Positions 46,636 to 55,502 of a stretch of 64,000 bases of DNA are shown piece after piece (the stretch's first letter is position 1; each line of letters opens with the position of its first letter). The notes under the pieces were generated by a model, which was not told the DNA's origin, made no database searches, and saw only the letters and a list, made by a program, of their open reading frames with translations. The position numbers and the translations under genes are program-made. This DNA comes from Comamonadaceae bacterium (GTDB lineage Bacteria; Pseudomonadota; Gammaproteobacteria; Burkholderiales; Burkholderiaceae_C): the NCBI GenBank assembly GCA_947445115.1, contig CANFCG010000001.1:1-64000 (forward strand), in the 5' to 3' direction.

Positions 46636-47307
46636 ATGAACGCATCTTTTAAAACAACCGCGTTTATCGCCTTGCTAGGGCTTGGTGCAGCACATGCACA
46701 AACATCGCCCGCAGGCGAAATGGGGCGCGTCATCTCCACAACGCCCGTCTTGCAACAGTTTGCCGTACCATCGCAGGTCTGCGGCACACAGCAAGTGGCG
46801 ATTCAGCAACCTAAAAGCGGCGCTGGGAGCTTGATGGGCGCCATTGCTGGCGGCGCTGTCGGCAATAACGTTGGCGCTGGTTCGGGTCGTGCGGTGGCGA
46901 CCATGATTGGCGTGATTGGCGGTGCGGTCATGGGCGACAACATTGAAGGCCAACCAGCTCCTCAAGTGCAAAACATACAAACTTGCAGTACGCAAACGAC
47001 TTATGAAAACCGCACGGTTGGCTATAACGTGGTTTATGAGTACGCAGGTAGGCAGTACAACGTACAAATGCCGCAAGCACCTGGGCCATTTATTCAGTTG
47101 CAAGTCTCGCCGGTCGGCTCTGCGCCACCTGTTCAACAGCACATGGCACCCGTGGCTCAGATGCCGCAAGTTGCCGCTCCGCAGCAAGTGGTCTACGCCC
47201 AACAGCCTCAAGTCATTGTGGCTGCGCCCTATCCCTATCCCTACATGTATCCGAACGTTTCATTTGGCTTCGGCTTTGGCGGTGGTTACGGACGGCGCTG
47301 GCGCTAG
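46636..47307 (+). CDS. Exported glycine-zipper protein
   Basis: A 223-residue envelope protein. Start ATG 46636 is supported by AGGAGT at 46624-46629; an in-frame ATG at 46573 has no such site. Signal peptide about 1-21 (FIALLGLGAAHAQ). Residues about 64-106 form a glycine zipper typical of 17 kDa surface-antigen-like (Rick_17kDa) proteins: LMGAIAGGAVGNNVGAG and MIGVIGGAVMGDN. The C-terminal third is rich in Pro, Gln and Val and ends in aromatic Gly repeats (FGFGFGGGYGRRWR). Such proteins associate with the outer membrane; the specific role is unknown. It follows the RND operon by 103 bp but has its own ribosome-binding site. Confidence 0.82.
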   Translation: MNASFKTTAFIALLGLGAAHAQTSPAGEMGRVISTTPVLQQFAVPSQVCGTQQVAIQQPKSGAGSLMGAIAGGAVGNNVGAGSGRAVATMIGVIGGAVMGDNIEGQPAPQVQNIQTCSTQTTYENRTVGYNVVYEYAGRQYNVQMPQAPGPFIQLQVSPVGSAPPVQQHMAPVAQMPQVAAPQQVVYAQQPQVIVAAPYPYPYMYPNVSFGFGFGGGYGRRWR

Positions 47308-47314
47308 AGATCCG

Positions 47315-47362
47315 CCGTTCATGCTGAGCTTGCCCTAGCATTTCGACAAGCTCAATGCACGG
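47315..47362. repeat. Degenerate GAGCTTG/CAAGCTC inverted repeat between convergent genes
   Basis: TGAGCTTG (47325-47332) pairs perfectly with CAAGCTCA (47347-47354), and the outer arms CCGTTCATGC and GTGCATTG-like bases pair imperfectly out to 47315 and 47362. It is a decayed relative of the element in mutL (6472-6534). It fills the 57 bp between two convergent genes and may act as a bidirectional RNA hairpin terminator or stabiliser. Confidence 0.7.
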
Positions 47363-47364
47363 AC

Positions 47365-50300
47365 TTATAAAAATTGCGCTAACAACAACGCCACGTGAAC
47401 AGCTTCTCGTGGCGTTTTGCCATCTAGTCCCGTGCCATCAAAAATCTGATGGCGACAGCTGGTGCCGTCTGCCACCACAATCGCATTCGCTTGTTTTCTG
47501 ATAGCTGGCAACAGCGACAACTCCGCCATTTGCATTGAAATGTCGATATGACTTGGTTCATAACCAAAACTGCCGGCCATGCCGCAGCAACTGGAGTCAA
47601 TCAGTGCTGGCTTAGCCACCCCCTCGGCGCGTGGCAACCAATTCAATACTTCCAAAATCGGATTCACAGCATCAAACGCTTTTTGATGGCAGTGGCCGTG
47701 GAGCAAGATGGGCTGCGTCATTTTTTCGATAACGGTACCGCCGGAAGCACTACCCAGCATGGCCTGAAGGCCATTCATACGGCCTGCTTTGGCCTCGAGG
47801 CTCAAAAACTCTTCAAACAGAACTGCTCGTTTAGCGACTGATTCCGCTTTTGACTGCAACTCTCGATCAAAGCCCATCACTAGCGCCTCATCTCGCAAAG
47901 TCAATAAGCACGAGGGCTCTAAGCCGACGATCTTGATTCCTTTGGCTGCAAACGGCGCAAGCTCAGTTAGCAACTCCGTCATTTTTTGTTTAGCCTTGTC
48001 CACCATACCTGTGGACAAATACGTCCGTCCGCAGCACAGATGCTTGTCGCTTGCATGCTTCGCCGCCACATGCACTGTATAGCCTGTCGCCTGTAACACC
48101 TTGAGCGCAGCGTGTGCGTTTTCACTCTCAAAGTAACCGTTGAAGGTATCCACAAACAACACGACAGGTTTGGCGGCAGCGAGCACTTCGGCCTTGGTTG
48201 CGGTTGTGATAGAGCTGTTGAAGAAGTGTTTTGACTGCCATGTTGGAAGACTACGCTTGGCGGAAAATCCCAGCAGATGTTCGCTAGCCCAAGCCAGCAG
48301 CCCGATGCGGTTGCGCAAGTTAAGCACAGGTGAAAACTGGCTCGCAAGCCTTGCGTAGTCTGGCATGTAGGCAATGAGCTTGTCTTTCAATGTATGTCCA
48401 AACCGTGCTTTGTACAGCTGCGTAAATTCGATTTTGACCTTCGCCATATCCACACCCGTGGGGCAATCGCGCTTGCAGCCTTTGCAGGCAACGCACAGGT
48501 CGAGTGCGTCGTTGGCAGTTTGCAGGGCATGGTCTGAAATTTGATTAGATTGACTTTGTCCTTCAGCAAGCTGTCCACTCATCGCCATGCGCAGCGTATT
48601 CGCCCTGCCCCTTGTGACGTGCTGCTCGTCACGCGTCACGCGGTAGCTGGGGCACATCGTGCCTGCATCAAACTTGCGGCAGTGGCCGTTGTTGTTGCAC
48701 ATCTCCACCATCTTGGCGAGTCCCTGCGCAGGATCGCCGCCAGTGCCAGCCGCAGTCGTGATTTCGGTCACGGGATCGGCTTGCACGTTCCATGCTGACC
48801 AGTCGAGTGCAGGTTGCAGGGGAATCACCTTGTAGGCCTTACGGGATAGGGCTTCCACAGGAGGAAATCTGAGCAAACTAGGGCTTTCCATCTTCGGAAT
48901 CGGATGCGCTTTTGTTGCCACCATGCGCCCTGGGCACAACAAACTTGTCGGATCGAGATGCTGCTTGATGGCTTTAAACGCATCGTTAATCTTGCTGCCA
49001 AACTGCCACTCAATCCACTCGCCACGGCACAGGCCATCACCATGCTCGCCGCTATACGCACCTTTGAACTTGCGAACTAACTCGGAGGCCTCTTCCGCCA
49101 TCGCTCGCATCTTGATGCCGCCATCACGTCTCATATCCAAAATCGGGCGTACGTGCAATGTGCCCACCGACGCGTGGGCGTACCACGTGCCGCGCGAGCC
49201 GTATTTGGCAAACACGTCGGTAAGCGCCTGTGTGTACTCTGCCAATGATTCCAAAGGTACGGCGCAATCCTCGATAAAGCTCACGGGCTTGCCGTCGCCC
49301 TTGAGGCTCATCATGATGTTGAGCCCCGCCTTGCGCACTTCCCATAAATTCTTTTGCGGCGTTTCGTCGGTCATTTCGACAACGGAGTTTGGCATCCCAA
49401 GATCGCCCATCAGCTCCACCAATTGACGCATCTTCGGCAAGAGTTCGGCTTTGTTTGATCCTGCAAACTCGACGAGCAACACCGCTGCAGGCGTTTGTTT
49501 ATCGGGGTTAGCCAAGGCAGTGCGGATCGTCGGCGCGAAAGCGGGATTCTCTAGCGCCAAATCCAACATCGTGCGATCCACCAGCTCTACAGCCGTCAAA
49601 AATCCATCCGAGCCCAGCTTGACGATGTGCTGCGCCGTATCCATCGCTTTGTAAAAGCTCTCGAAATTGACCACGCCCAGTACCTTGGCTTTGGGCAACT
49701 CTGACAAGCGCAGCGTGAGGCTCTGGGTCAAGCCCAGCGTGCCTTCCGAGCCAATCAGCAGGTGCGCGAGGTTGACTGAGTTGTCTTGCGTGTACGGGCG
49801 CTCGTTCATCGGGTGGAAGACATCGAGGTTGTAGCCACCCACGCGTCGCAGCACTTTGGGGAAGTTCGCTTTGATTTCGGGGAGCAATCCGTGAGCCAGC
49901 TTTTGCACAAACTCGCCAAGCGCTCGCTCGCGACCCGTTGCCGTGTCGAAGCGTCCAAGTTGCATGGATTCGCCCACCGCGGTGAGCATCTGCAAGCCCT
50001 CCACGTTGTGTACCATATTGCCGTATTTGATAGAGCGACTGCCGCACGAGTTATTCCCCGCCATCCCGCCCAGCGTGGCTTGCGCGCTAGTGGACACGTC
50101 CACGGGATACCAGAGTCCATGGGGCTTGAGCTGCGCGTTCAAGTGATCCAGCACCATGCCAGGCTGCACCGTAACGAGCCGATTGTCTAAATCCAAATTC
50201 GTGACATGGCGCAGATATTTGCTGTGGTCAATGACTAATCCCGTTCCCACCGTTTGCCCGCACTGCGATGTACCGCCGCCACGCGCAACCAGCGGAACAC

Positions 50301-50499
50301 CCAGCCCGCGAGCCACATCCAGTGCGGCTTTCACGTCCACATCTGTTTTAGGTACGAATACACCAATGGGCGTTTCTTGGTAGATCGAGGCATCGGCGGC
50401 GTAGCGTGCGCGGTCGCCAGCAGTGAATAAAACCTCGCCGTCGGTATGGGCTAGCAGTTCGCGTTCCAGTGTCTTTGAGGTGTCAGTGTGTGCAATCAT
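47365..50499 (-). CDS. FAD-binding and Fe-S-binding oxidoreductase, YdiJ-like
   Basis: Large flavin/iron-sulfur dehydrogenase of about 1044 residues from ATG 50499 (a TTG 18 nt upstream is less likely). N-terminal FAD-binding PCMH domain with LVARGGGTSQCGQTVG and GGMAGNNSCGSRSIKYGNM, FAD-oxidase C domain with GEHGDGLCRGEW, then a 4Fe-4S region with CVACKGCKRDCPTGVD and MCPSYRVTRDEQHVTRGRAN, and a C-terminal CCG domain with CCGRTYLS and SSCCGMAGSFGYE. This is the YdiJ family, whose members oxidise D-2-hydroxyacids such as D-lactate or D-2-hydroxyglutarate and feed electrons to the respiratory chain. It is divergent from serine-glyoxylate aminotransferase, which suggests a 2-hydroxyacid/glyoxylate link. 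Confidence 0.9.
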   Translation of the reverse strand: MIAHTDTSKTLERELLAHTDGEVLFTAGDRARYAADASIYQETPIGVFVPKTDVDVKAALDVARGLGVPLVARGGGTSQCGQTVGTGLVIDHSKYLRHVTNLDLDNRLVTVQPGMVLDHLNAQLKPHGLWYPVDVSTSAQATLGGMAGNNSCGSRSIKYGNMVHNVEGLQMLTAVGESMQLGRFDTATGRERALGEFVQKLAHGLLPEIKANFPKVLRRVGGYNLDVFHPMNERPYTQDNSVNLAHLLIGSEGTLGLTQSLTLRLSELPKAKVLGVVNFESFYKAMDTAQHIVKLGSDGFLTAVELVDRTMLDLALENPAFAPTIRTALANPDKQTPAAVLLVEFAGSNKAELLPKMRQLVELMGDLGMPNSVVEMTDETPQKNLWEVRKAGLNIMMSLKGDGKPVSFIEDCAVPLESLAEYTQALTDVFAKYGSRGTWYAHASVGTLHVRPILDMRRDGGIKMRAMAEEASELVRKFKGAYSGEHGDGLCRGEWIEWQFGSKINDAFKAIKQHLDPTSLLCPGRMVATKAHPIPKMESPSLLRFPPVEALSRKAYKVIPLQPALDWSAWNVQADPVTEITTAAGTGGDPAQGLAKMVEMCNNNGHCRKFDAGTMCPSYRVTRDEQHVTRGRANTLRMAMSGQLAEGQSQSNQISDHALQTANDALDLCVACKGCKRDCPTGVDMAKVKIEFTQLYKARFGHTLKDKLIAYMPDYARLASQFSPVLNLRNRIGLLAWASEHLLGFSAKRSLPTWQSKHFFNSSITTATKAEVLAAAKPVVLFVDTFNGYFESENAHAALKVLQATGYTVHVAAKHASDKHLCCGRTYLSTGMVDKAKQKMTELLTELAPFAAKGIKIVGLEPSCLLTLRDEALVMGFDRELQSKAESVAKRAVLFEEFLSLEAKAGRMNGLQAMLGSASGGTVIEKMTQPILLHGHCHQKAFDAVNPILEVLNWLPRAEGVAKPALIDSSCCGMAGSFGYEPSHIDISMQMAELSLLPAIRKQANAIVVADGTSCRHQIFDGTGLDGKTPREAVHVALLLAQFL

Positions 50500-50571
50500 C
50501 GGAGTCGTTCTAGGCAAAATGCAATCACGCTATTTTGAGCTACTCTGCTTCTTACTTTTTAGGTCACTGTC

Positions 50572-51804
50572 ATGCCCGCACTCTCCACCATCTTGAACGC
50601 GCACCCCACGGGGCATCACTTTTTGCAAATCCCAGGCCCCTCGCCTGTGCCTGACCGTATTTTGAGGGCGATGAGTTTGCCCACCATCGACCACCGCGGC
50701 CCTGAGTTTGGTGTGCTGGGGCTGAAATTACTCAAGGGCATCCAGCATATTTTTCAAACCACGCAGCCCGTGGTGATCTACCCCGCATCGGGCACAGGTG
50801 CTTGGGAAGCCGCACTGGCTAACGTCTGCAGCCCGGGCGACCATCTGCTGATGTACGAAACAGGGCACTTCGCATGGCTGTGGCAACGTCTTGCCACACG
50901 TCTTGGCTTGCAAGTCGAGATCATCGCAAAAGAAGGCACATGCGCTGAGACGGGCTTGCCAAACAACTGGCGCAGCGGCGTGCAAGCCGACATGATTGAG
51001 GCAAGACTCAAGGCTGACACCTCGCACAGCATCCACGCTGTGTGCGTCGTGCACAACGAAACATCGACAGGCGTGACCAGCGACATCGCCGCCGTGCGCC
51101 GCGCTATTGATGCTGCCAAACACCCTGCGCTGCTACTGGTGGACACCATATCGGGTTTGGCCTGCGCGGACTATCAACACGACGCGTGGGGTGTGGACGT
51201 GACCGTGAGCGGCTCGCAAAAAGGACTCATGCTGCCGCCTGGCATCAGCTTTAACGCCGTGTCAGAAAAGGCGCTTGAGGCCAGCAAAAAAGCCACGCTG
51301 CCCAAGGCGTTTTGGGCGTGGGATGAAATCATCGAGATGAACAAAACGGGCTACTTCCCGTACACCCCAAACACTAACTTGCTCTACGGCTTGCACGAAG
51401 CGCTGAATATGATTTTGGGCAAAGATGGCAAGGCAGGACTGGCAGCCACTTTTGCGCGTCACCAGCGCTGGGCGGCGGGTGTGCGAGCAGCCGTCAATGC
51501 GTGGGGCTTGCCGATTCAATGCGGTGACGCATCGGTTTATTCGCCCGTGCTGACGGGGGTGATTACGCCCGAAGGCGTGGACGCCGACGCGGTGCGCAAA
51601 GTCATTTACGAGCGCTTCGATTGTTCGCTTGGCACAGGACTTGGCAAAGTCAAAGGGCGCATGTTCCGCATGGGGCATTTAGGCGATAGCAACGAGCTGA
51701 CTTTGATTGCGATGGTCGCGGCTTGCGAGATGGGCTTGAAACTGGCGGGCGTGAAGCTGGCGGGTTCAGGTGTTCACGCGGCGATGGATTATTTTTCGGC
51801 TTGA
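50572..51804 (+). CDS. Serine-glyoxylate aminotransferase (class V PLP enzyme)
   Basis: Transfers the amino group of serine to glyoxylate to give hydroxypyruvate and glycine, as in the serine cycle and glyoxylate disposal. 410 residues, fold-type I class V. FLQIPGPSPVPDRILRAM and IDHRGPEFG at the start, PASGTGAWEAAL for cofactor phosphate, and SGSQKGLMLPPG with the Schiff-base lysine are diagnostic for the alanine/serine-glyoxylate group. Alanine-glyoxylate or aspartate activity cannot be excluded. It lies 72 bp from the divergent flavin/Fe-S dehydrogenase gene and overlaps the convergent methyltransferase gene by 16 nt. Confidence 0.9.
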   Translation: MPALSTILNAHPTGHHFLQIPGPSPVPDRILRAMSLPTIDHRGPEFGVLGLKLLKGIQHIFQTTQPVVIYPASGTGAWEAALANVCSPGDHLLMYETGHFAWLWQRLATRLGLQVEIIAKEGTCAETGLPNNWRSGVQADMIEARLKADTSHSIHAVCVVHNETSTGVTSDIAAVRRAIDAAKHPALLLVDTISGLACADYQHDAWGVDVTVSGSQKGLMLPPGISFNAVSEKALEASKKATLPKAFWAWDEIIEMNKTGYFPYTPNTNLLYGLHEALNMILGKDGKAGLAATFARHQRWAAGVRAAVNAWGLPIQCGDASVYSPVLTGVITPEGVDADAVRKVIYERFDCSLGTGLGKVKGRMFRMGHLGDSNELTLIAMVAACEMGLKLAGVKLAGSGVHAAMDYFSA

Positions 51805-52517
51805 GGTTTCTTGTTTTTTCCAAGCCCACGCGGATTAGGATTCGGAAACGGATTCAGCGGCAGCTCCGACCAAGACGGTAGCCGCCACGCGGCACGGCGT
51901 ATGGGGCGCACACCCATCACGCGTTTTCTGGCGATTAAAAAATAGAGTCCTTCGTGATGGCTTGCCCACTGCCCGCGCTCTACTGACTCGATCACTAAAC
52001 CCAGCTCAGCAAGCGAGGCTTTGAGTCGATCAATGCCGTAAATTCTGGCGCCCTCGGGCAATCGTTTCGATCCCAGCATGTGCGCCACGCCCCATCGGCT
52101 CATTTTGTTAAATCCGGCAAATACGGCACGACCTTCGGGCACCAGCACCCTTGCAACTTCGTCCAGTACGGCGTCAGGGTCGGAGTGCATGTCGAGCGTG
52201 AACGGCAGTGTCACCAAGTCAAGCGTGGACTCAAAAAACGGGAGTGCGGAGGCATTTGTGAACAGAGCCGCTCGCTTGTCTGAACTTATACCTGCCGCGA
52301 TCCAGCGATGCGCGATGCGGCTCTGGGCAAGGGTGTGCAGGCTAGACGCGCCTAATTGCAAGGCGTGATAGCCAAAGATGTCTTGGACGGCTTTGTCATA
52401 GTGTGCTTTAACCCACTCGCGCGCAGAAGCGCCAACGCCACCCTCGGGTGATTGTTCTAACCAAGGGTTTAGCGATGGCGCAAGGCCAGGGGCTAAACCT
52501 ATAATTTGATCGCTCAT
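51789..52517 (-). CDS. SAM-dependent methyltransferase (class I, Methyltransf_11-like)
   Basis: Small-molecule-type class I methyltransferase of about 242 residues. Conserved post-motif stretches ALPFFESTLDLVTLPFTLDM and DAVLDEVARVLVPEGRAVFAG are clear; motif I is unusually weak (LQLGASSLHTLAQSR in place of a DxGxGxG loop). The start is taken at ATG 52515-52517, which interlocks with the gloB start in CATG; a TTG at 52559 lies inside gloB but has a GGAG upstream and cannot be excluded. This gene is a regular divergent neighbour of gloB in betaproteobacteria. The substrate is unknown. Confidence 0.83.
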   Translation of the reverse strand: MSDQIIGLAPGLAPSLNPWLEQSPEGGVGASAREWVKAHYDKAVQDIFGYHALQLGASSLHTLAQSRIAHRWIAAGISSDKRAALFTNASALPFFESTLDLVTLPFTLDMHSDPDAVLDEVARVLVPEGRAVFAGFNKMSRWGVAHMLGSKRLPEGARIYGIDRLKASLAELGLVIESVERGQWASHHEGLYFLIARKRVMGVRPIRRAAWRLPSWSELPLNPFPNPNPRGLGKNKKPQAEK

Positions 52518-53301
52518 GAATATCTTATCTCTAGTTACGATCCCTGCCTTTGACGACAACTATCTTTGGCTCCTTCACGACGGCATACACGCCGTTGTGG
52601 TTGACCCAGGCGATGCCGCTTCCGTACAAGCCAAACTTGCTGAGCTTGGTCTCAAGCTAGAGGCGATTCTAGTCACCCATCACCACGCCGACCATGTGGG
52701 CGGGGTGGATGCTTTACGTGACGACACAGGCGCCAAGGTGTATGGTCCCGCGTTTGAAGTTATGCCAGAGCCTTTGCAGCGCGTGGGCGCTGGCGAGACG
52801 GTCTCGGTGCTGGGCATCGAGTTTGAAGTGCTGGAAGTTCCAGGTCATACCTCAGGACACATTGCGTATTTTCACAAGGGCTCGTCTTTGCACCCTACCC
52901 CGCTGCTTTTTTGCGGTGATACGTTGTTCTCGGGGGGATGTGGTCGCTTGTTTGAAGGCACGCCCGTGCAGATGCTGGCATCACTGGCATCGCTAGCGGC
53001 CTTGCCAGAGGAGACTCTGGTTTGCTGCGCCCACGAGTACACGCTATCTAACCTCAAGTTCGCTTTGGCAGTGGACGCTGCGAATAGCGACCTTTTCGCC
53101 TACGAGGCACACTGCCAAGCGCTTCGCAAAGCTGGCATTCCGACGATTCCAAGCAGCATCGGTATTGAGAACAAAATAAACCCGTTTCTACGCAGCCATA
53201 CGGCTAGCGTTGCGGCCTCCGTTCAACAATTTGACGCTACGGCCAAATCAGCAATCGACATTTTTGCCGCTCTGCGCCAATGGAAGAATAACTTTAGATG
53301 A
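52516..53301 (+). CDS. gloB: Hydroxyacylglutathione hydrolase (glyoxalase II) GloB
   Basis: Hydrolyses S-lactoylglutathione to D-lactate and glutathione, the second step of methylglyoxal detoxification. 261 residues, metallo-beta-lactamase fold with THHHADHVGG at 54-63 (His55, His57, Asp59, His60), VPGHTSGHIAYF, FCGDTLFSGGCGRLFEG and CAHEYTLSNLKFA, and a C-terminal glutathione-binding domain (IENKINPFLRS). Its ATG shares two bases with the divergent methyltransferase start. The stop overlaps mltD in ATGA. The D-lactate product could feed a D-2-hydroxyacid dehydrogenase such as the one at 47365-50499 (inference). Confidence 0.95.
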   Translation: MNILSLVTIPAFDDNYLWLLHDGIHAVVVDPGDAASVQAKLAELGLKLEAILVTHHHADHVGGVDALRDDTGAKVYGPAFEVMPEPLQRVGAGETVSVLGIEFEVLEVPGHTSGHIAYFHKGSSLHPTPLLFCGDTLFSGGCGRLFEGTPVQMLASLASLAALPEETLVCCAHEYTLSNLKFALAVDAANSDLFAYEAHCQALRKAGIPTIPSSIGIENKINPFLRSHTASVAASVQQFDATAKSAIDIFAALRQWKNNFR

Positions 53302-54728
53302 AATTGATTTTTACACTGTTGCTGGCCACGGTCAGCAGCCTCACGCTGGCTCAAACGATACATCCCCTGCAAGCCATGCCAGCTTTGCCTCCTGTCGTGG
53401 ATGCCTCGGCAAGCCTGCCTGTGCCATCTGGCTCTCTGTTGCCGCCACTGACTTTTCCGCCGATTTCTGCACCTGCCGCAGCGCAACCTGTGCCGACAGC
53501 GTTAACGTTGCCAGCCGCGCCGCCCATTGGGACAGGCGATTTATGGGATCGCATCCGCCGTGGTTTTGCCATGCCTGATTTGCAAGACGAGTTTGTGACC
53601 AACCGCGAGCAGTGGTATGCGACAAGGCCTGATTACATTGCCCGTATGACGGAGCGGTCTAAAAAATATCTCTACCACGTGGTCGAAGAGTTAGAGGCTC
53701 GCAAAATGCCGACCGAACTGGCGCTGCTGCCTTTTATCGAGAGCGCTTTTAATCCGCAAGCGGTATCCAGTGCAAAGGCTGCGGGCATGTGGCAGTTCAT
53801 TCCCAGTACGGGGCGCGACTACTCGCTCAAGCAAAATACCTTTCGCGATGACCGGCGTGATGTGCAAGCTTCCACACGCGCCGCGCTGGACTATTTGCAA
53901 AAACTTTACGGTATGTTTGGCGATTGGCAATTGGCGCTAGCCGCCTACAACTGGGGCGAGGGCAGCGTGGGCCGTGCGATTGCTAAAAATCAACGCTTGG
54001 GTTTGCCTACCACCTACTCCGACCTCAAGATGCCCAACGAAACACGCTACTACGTACCCAAGCTGCAAGCGGTTAAAAACATCGTCTCCAATCCCGTGCA
54101 ATTTAATACCTTGCTTGACGAGATTCCCAATCACCCCTACTTTCAATCCGTGCCGATTACGCGTGATATGGATGTTGCCATTGCTGCCAAGATGGCACAA
54201 GTACCATTGGCAGACTTCAAGGCGCTCAACCCTTCGCTTTCTCGCCCTGTGATTTTGGCCGCGGGCACCCCGCAAGTGCTGATGCCGTGGGGGAATGCAG
54301 AAACTTTCAATACGAATTTAGGTGAATACAAAGGAGCGCTCGCCAGTTGGACGGCATGGACAGCGCCTAGCTCAATGAACCCCAAAGATGCCGCCAAGCG
54401 TGTAGGCATGAGTGAGGCATCCTTACGAGAAATTAATGGCATCGCCATGCATAAAGGCTTGATCAAAGCTGGATCCACACTTTTAATTCCCCGCTCTGTG
54501 CACAAAATGGAAGACGTCACGGCGCAAGTTGCTGACAACGGGCAACTCACCATGTTTGTCCCACCTCCGCCCCCGCAAAAATGCAAAGTACGCAAGGCTA
54601 AAAATGGTAGACCAATCACGAGTTGCGCCAAATCCAGCAAAGCTGCTAAAGCGACGAAAACCAATGCGGGAAAGCCTTTGCACAAGACCACTTCATCATC
54701 TAAAAGGAAAAAACATGCTCAAAAATAA
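53298..54728 (+). CDS. mltD: Membrane-bound lytic murein transglycosylase D
   Basis: Periplasmic peptidoglycan-cleaving enzyme that leaves 1,6-anhydromuramyl ends. 476 residues: signal peptide about 1-19 (TLLLATVSSLTLAQ), Pro/Ala-rich linker to 80, SLT catalytic domain about 125-275 with catalytic Glu148 in LPFIESAFNPQAVSS and AAGMWQFIPSTGRDY, LAAYNWGEGSVGRA and ETRYYVPKLQAVKNI. A LysM-like repeat follows (AKRVGMSEASLREINGI...GSTLLIPRS near 375-410). The tail is Lys-rich. No lipobox is seen, unlike the enteric protein. ATGA overlap with gloB, a conserved arrangement; the 3' end overlaps the next gene by 14 nt. Confidence 0.93.
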   Translation: MKLIFTLLLATVSSLTLAQTIHPLQAMPALPPVVDASASLPVPSGSLLPPLTFPPISAPAAAQPVPTALTLPAAPPIGTGDLWDRIRRGFAMPDLQDEFVTNREQWYATRPDYIARMTERSKKYLYHVVEELEARKMPTELALLPFIESAFNPQAVSSAKAAGMWQFIPSTGRDYSLKQNTFRDDRRDVQASTRAALDYLQKLYGMFGDWQLALAAYNWGEGSVGRAIAKNQRLGLPTTYSDLKMPNETRYYVPKLQAVKNIVSNPVQFNTLLDEIPNHPYFQSVPITRDMDVAIAAKMAQVPLADFKALNPSLSRPVILAAGTPQVLMPWGNAETFNTNLGEYKGALASWTAWTAPSSMNPKDAAKRVGMSEASLREINGIAMHKGLIKAGSTLLIPRSVHKMEDVTAQVADNGQLTMFVPPPPPQKCKVRKAKNGRPITSCAKSSKAAKATKTNAGKPLHKTTSSSKRKKHAQK

Positions 54729-55485
54729 AACCGCACTCGTCACGGGTTCGACTAGTGGCATCGGCCTTGGCATTGCCAAATCTCTCGCCAAACAAGGCGC
54801 CAACATCATCTTGAACGGTTTTGGTGAGTACGCGGCCGTCAAAGCGGAAATTGAAGCGTTAGGAGTCCGCGTGGGCTACAACGGCGCAGACATGAGCAAG
54901 CCTGCTGATATCGAAGCCATGATGGCTTATGCAACCACCGAGTTTGGCGGTGTGGATATTTTGGTCAACAACGCTGGTATTCAGTATGTCTCACCTATCG
55001 AGACCTTTCCAACTGAAAAATGGGATGCGGTGATTGCTATCAATTTGAGCTCAGCCTTCCACACCACACGCCTAGCGATTCCCTCCATGCGCACCAAAAA
55101 CTGGGGGCGCATCATCAATATCGCCTCGGCGCATGGTCTCGTGGCCTCTGCTAACAAGACCGCGTATGTAGCGGCTAAGCACGGCATTGTGGGACTTACT
55201 AAAGCCGTGGCACTAGAAGTCGCCACAACCGGCGTCACGGTCAACGCGATTTGTCCAGGCTGGGTTCTGACACCACTGGTGCAAGCGCAGATTGACGCGC
55301 GTGCTGCGAACGAGAAGATCACGGTTGATCAAGCCACCAAAGAGCTGTTGGGCGAAAAAGAGCCTTCATTGCAATTCACCACTACGGAACAACTGGGAGA
55401 GCTAGCCGTGTTTATGTGTTCGCCTGCTGCTGACAACGTGCGCGGCGTGGCATGGGCCGCAGACGGTGGCTGGACGGCCCAATAA
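54715..55485 (+). CDS. bdhA: D-3-hydroxybutyrate dehydrogenase
   Basis: NAD-dependent interconversion of D-3-hydroxybutyrate and acetoacetate, the entry to catabolism of polyhydroxybutyrate monomers. 256-residue classical SDR: cofactor motif GSTSGIG at 11-17, NNAG at 85-88, catalytic Ser138, Tyr151 and Lys155 (YVAAKHG), and NAICPGWVLTPLV. These match the BdhA family closely. ATG 54715 with AAAAGGA 8 nt before is preferred; it lies inside the end of mltD (14-nt overlap). Forms an operon with acetoacetate decarboxylase (17 bp on) and a patatin gene. Confidence 0.94.
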   Translation: MLKNKTALVTGSTSGIGLGIAKSLAKQGANIILNGFGEYAAVKAEIEALGVRVGYNGADMSKPADIEAMMAYATTEFGGVDILVNNAGIQYVSPIETFPTEKWDAVIAINLSSAFHTTRLAIPSMRTKNWGRIINIASAHGLVASANKTAYVAAKHGIVGLTKAVALEVATTGVTVNAICPGWVLTPLVQAQIDARAANEKITVDQATKELLGEKEPSLQFTTTEQLGELAVFMCSPAADNVRGVAWAADGGWTAQ

Positions 55486-55502
55486 TTGCATAGCAGAGAG
55501 CC

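Noticed and set aside
46675-47211. 178-codon minus-strand frame opposite the glycine-zipper gene
   Set aside because: Low-complexity, Arg/His-rich translation; the plus-strand gene has signal peptide, glycine zipper and ribosome-binding site.
54529-54714. Longer N-terminus for 3-hydroxybutyrate dehydrogenase
   Set aside because: It lies in the mltD gene and precedes a perfect SDR start (MLKNKTALVTG) with its own ribosome-binding site.
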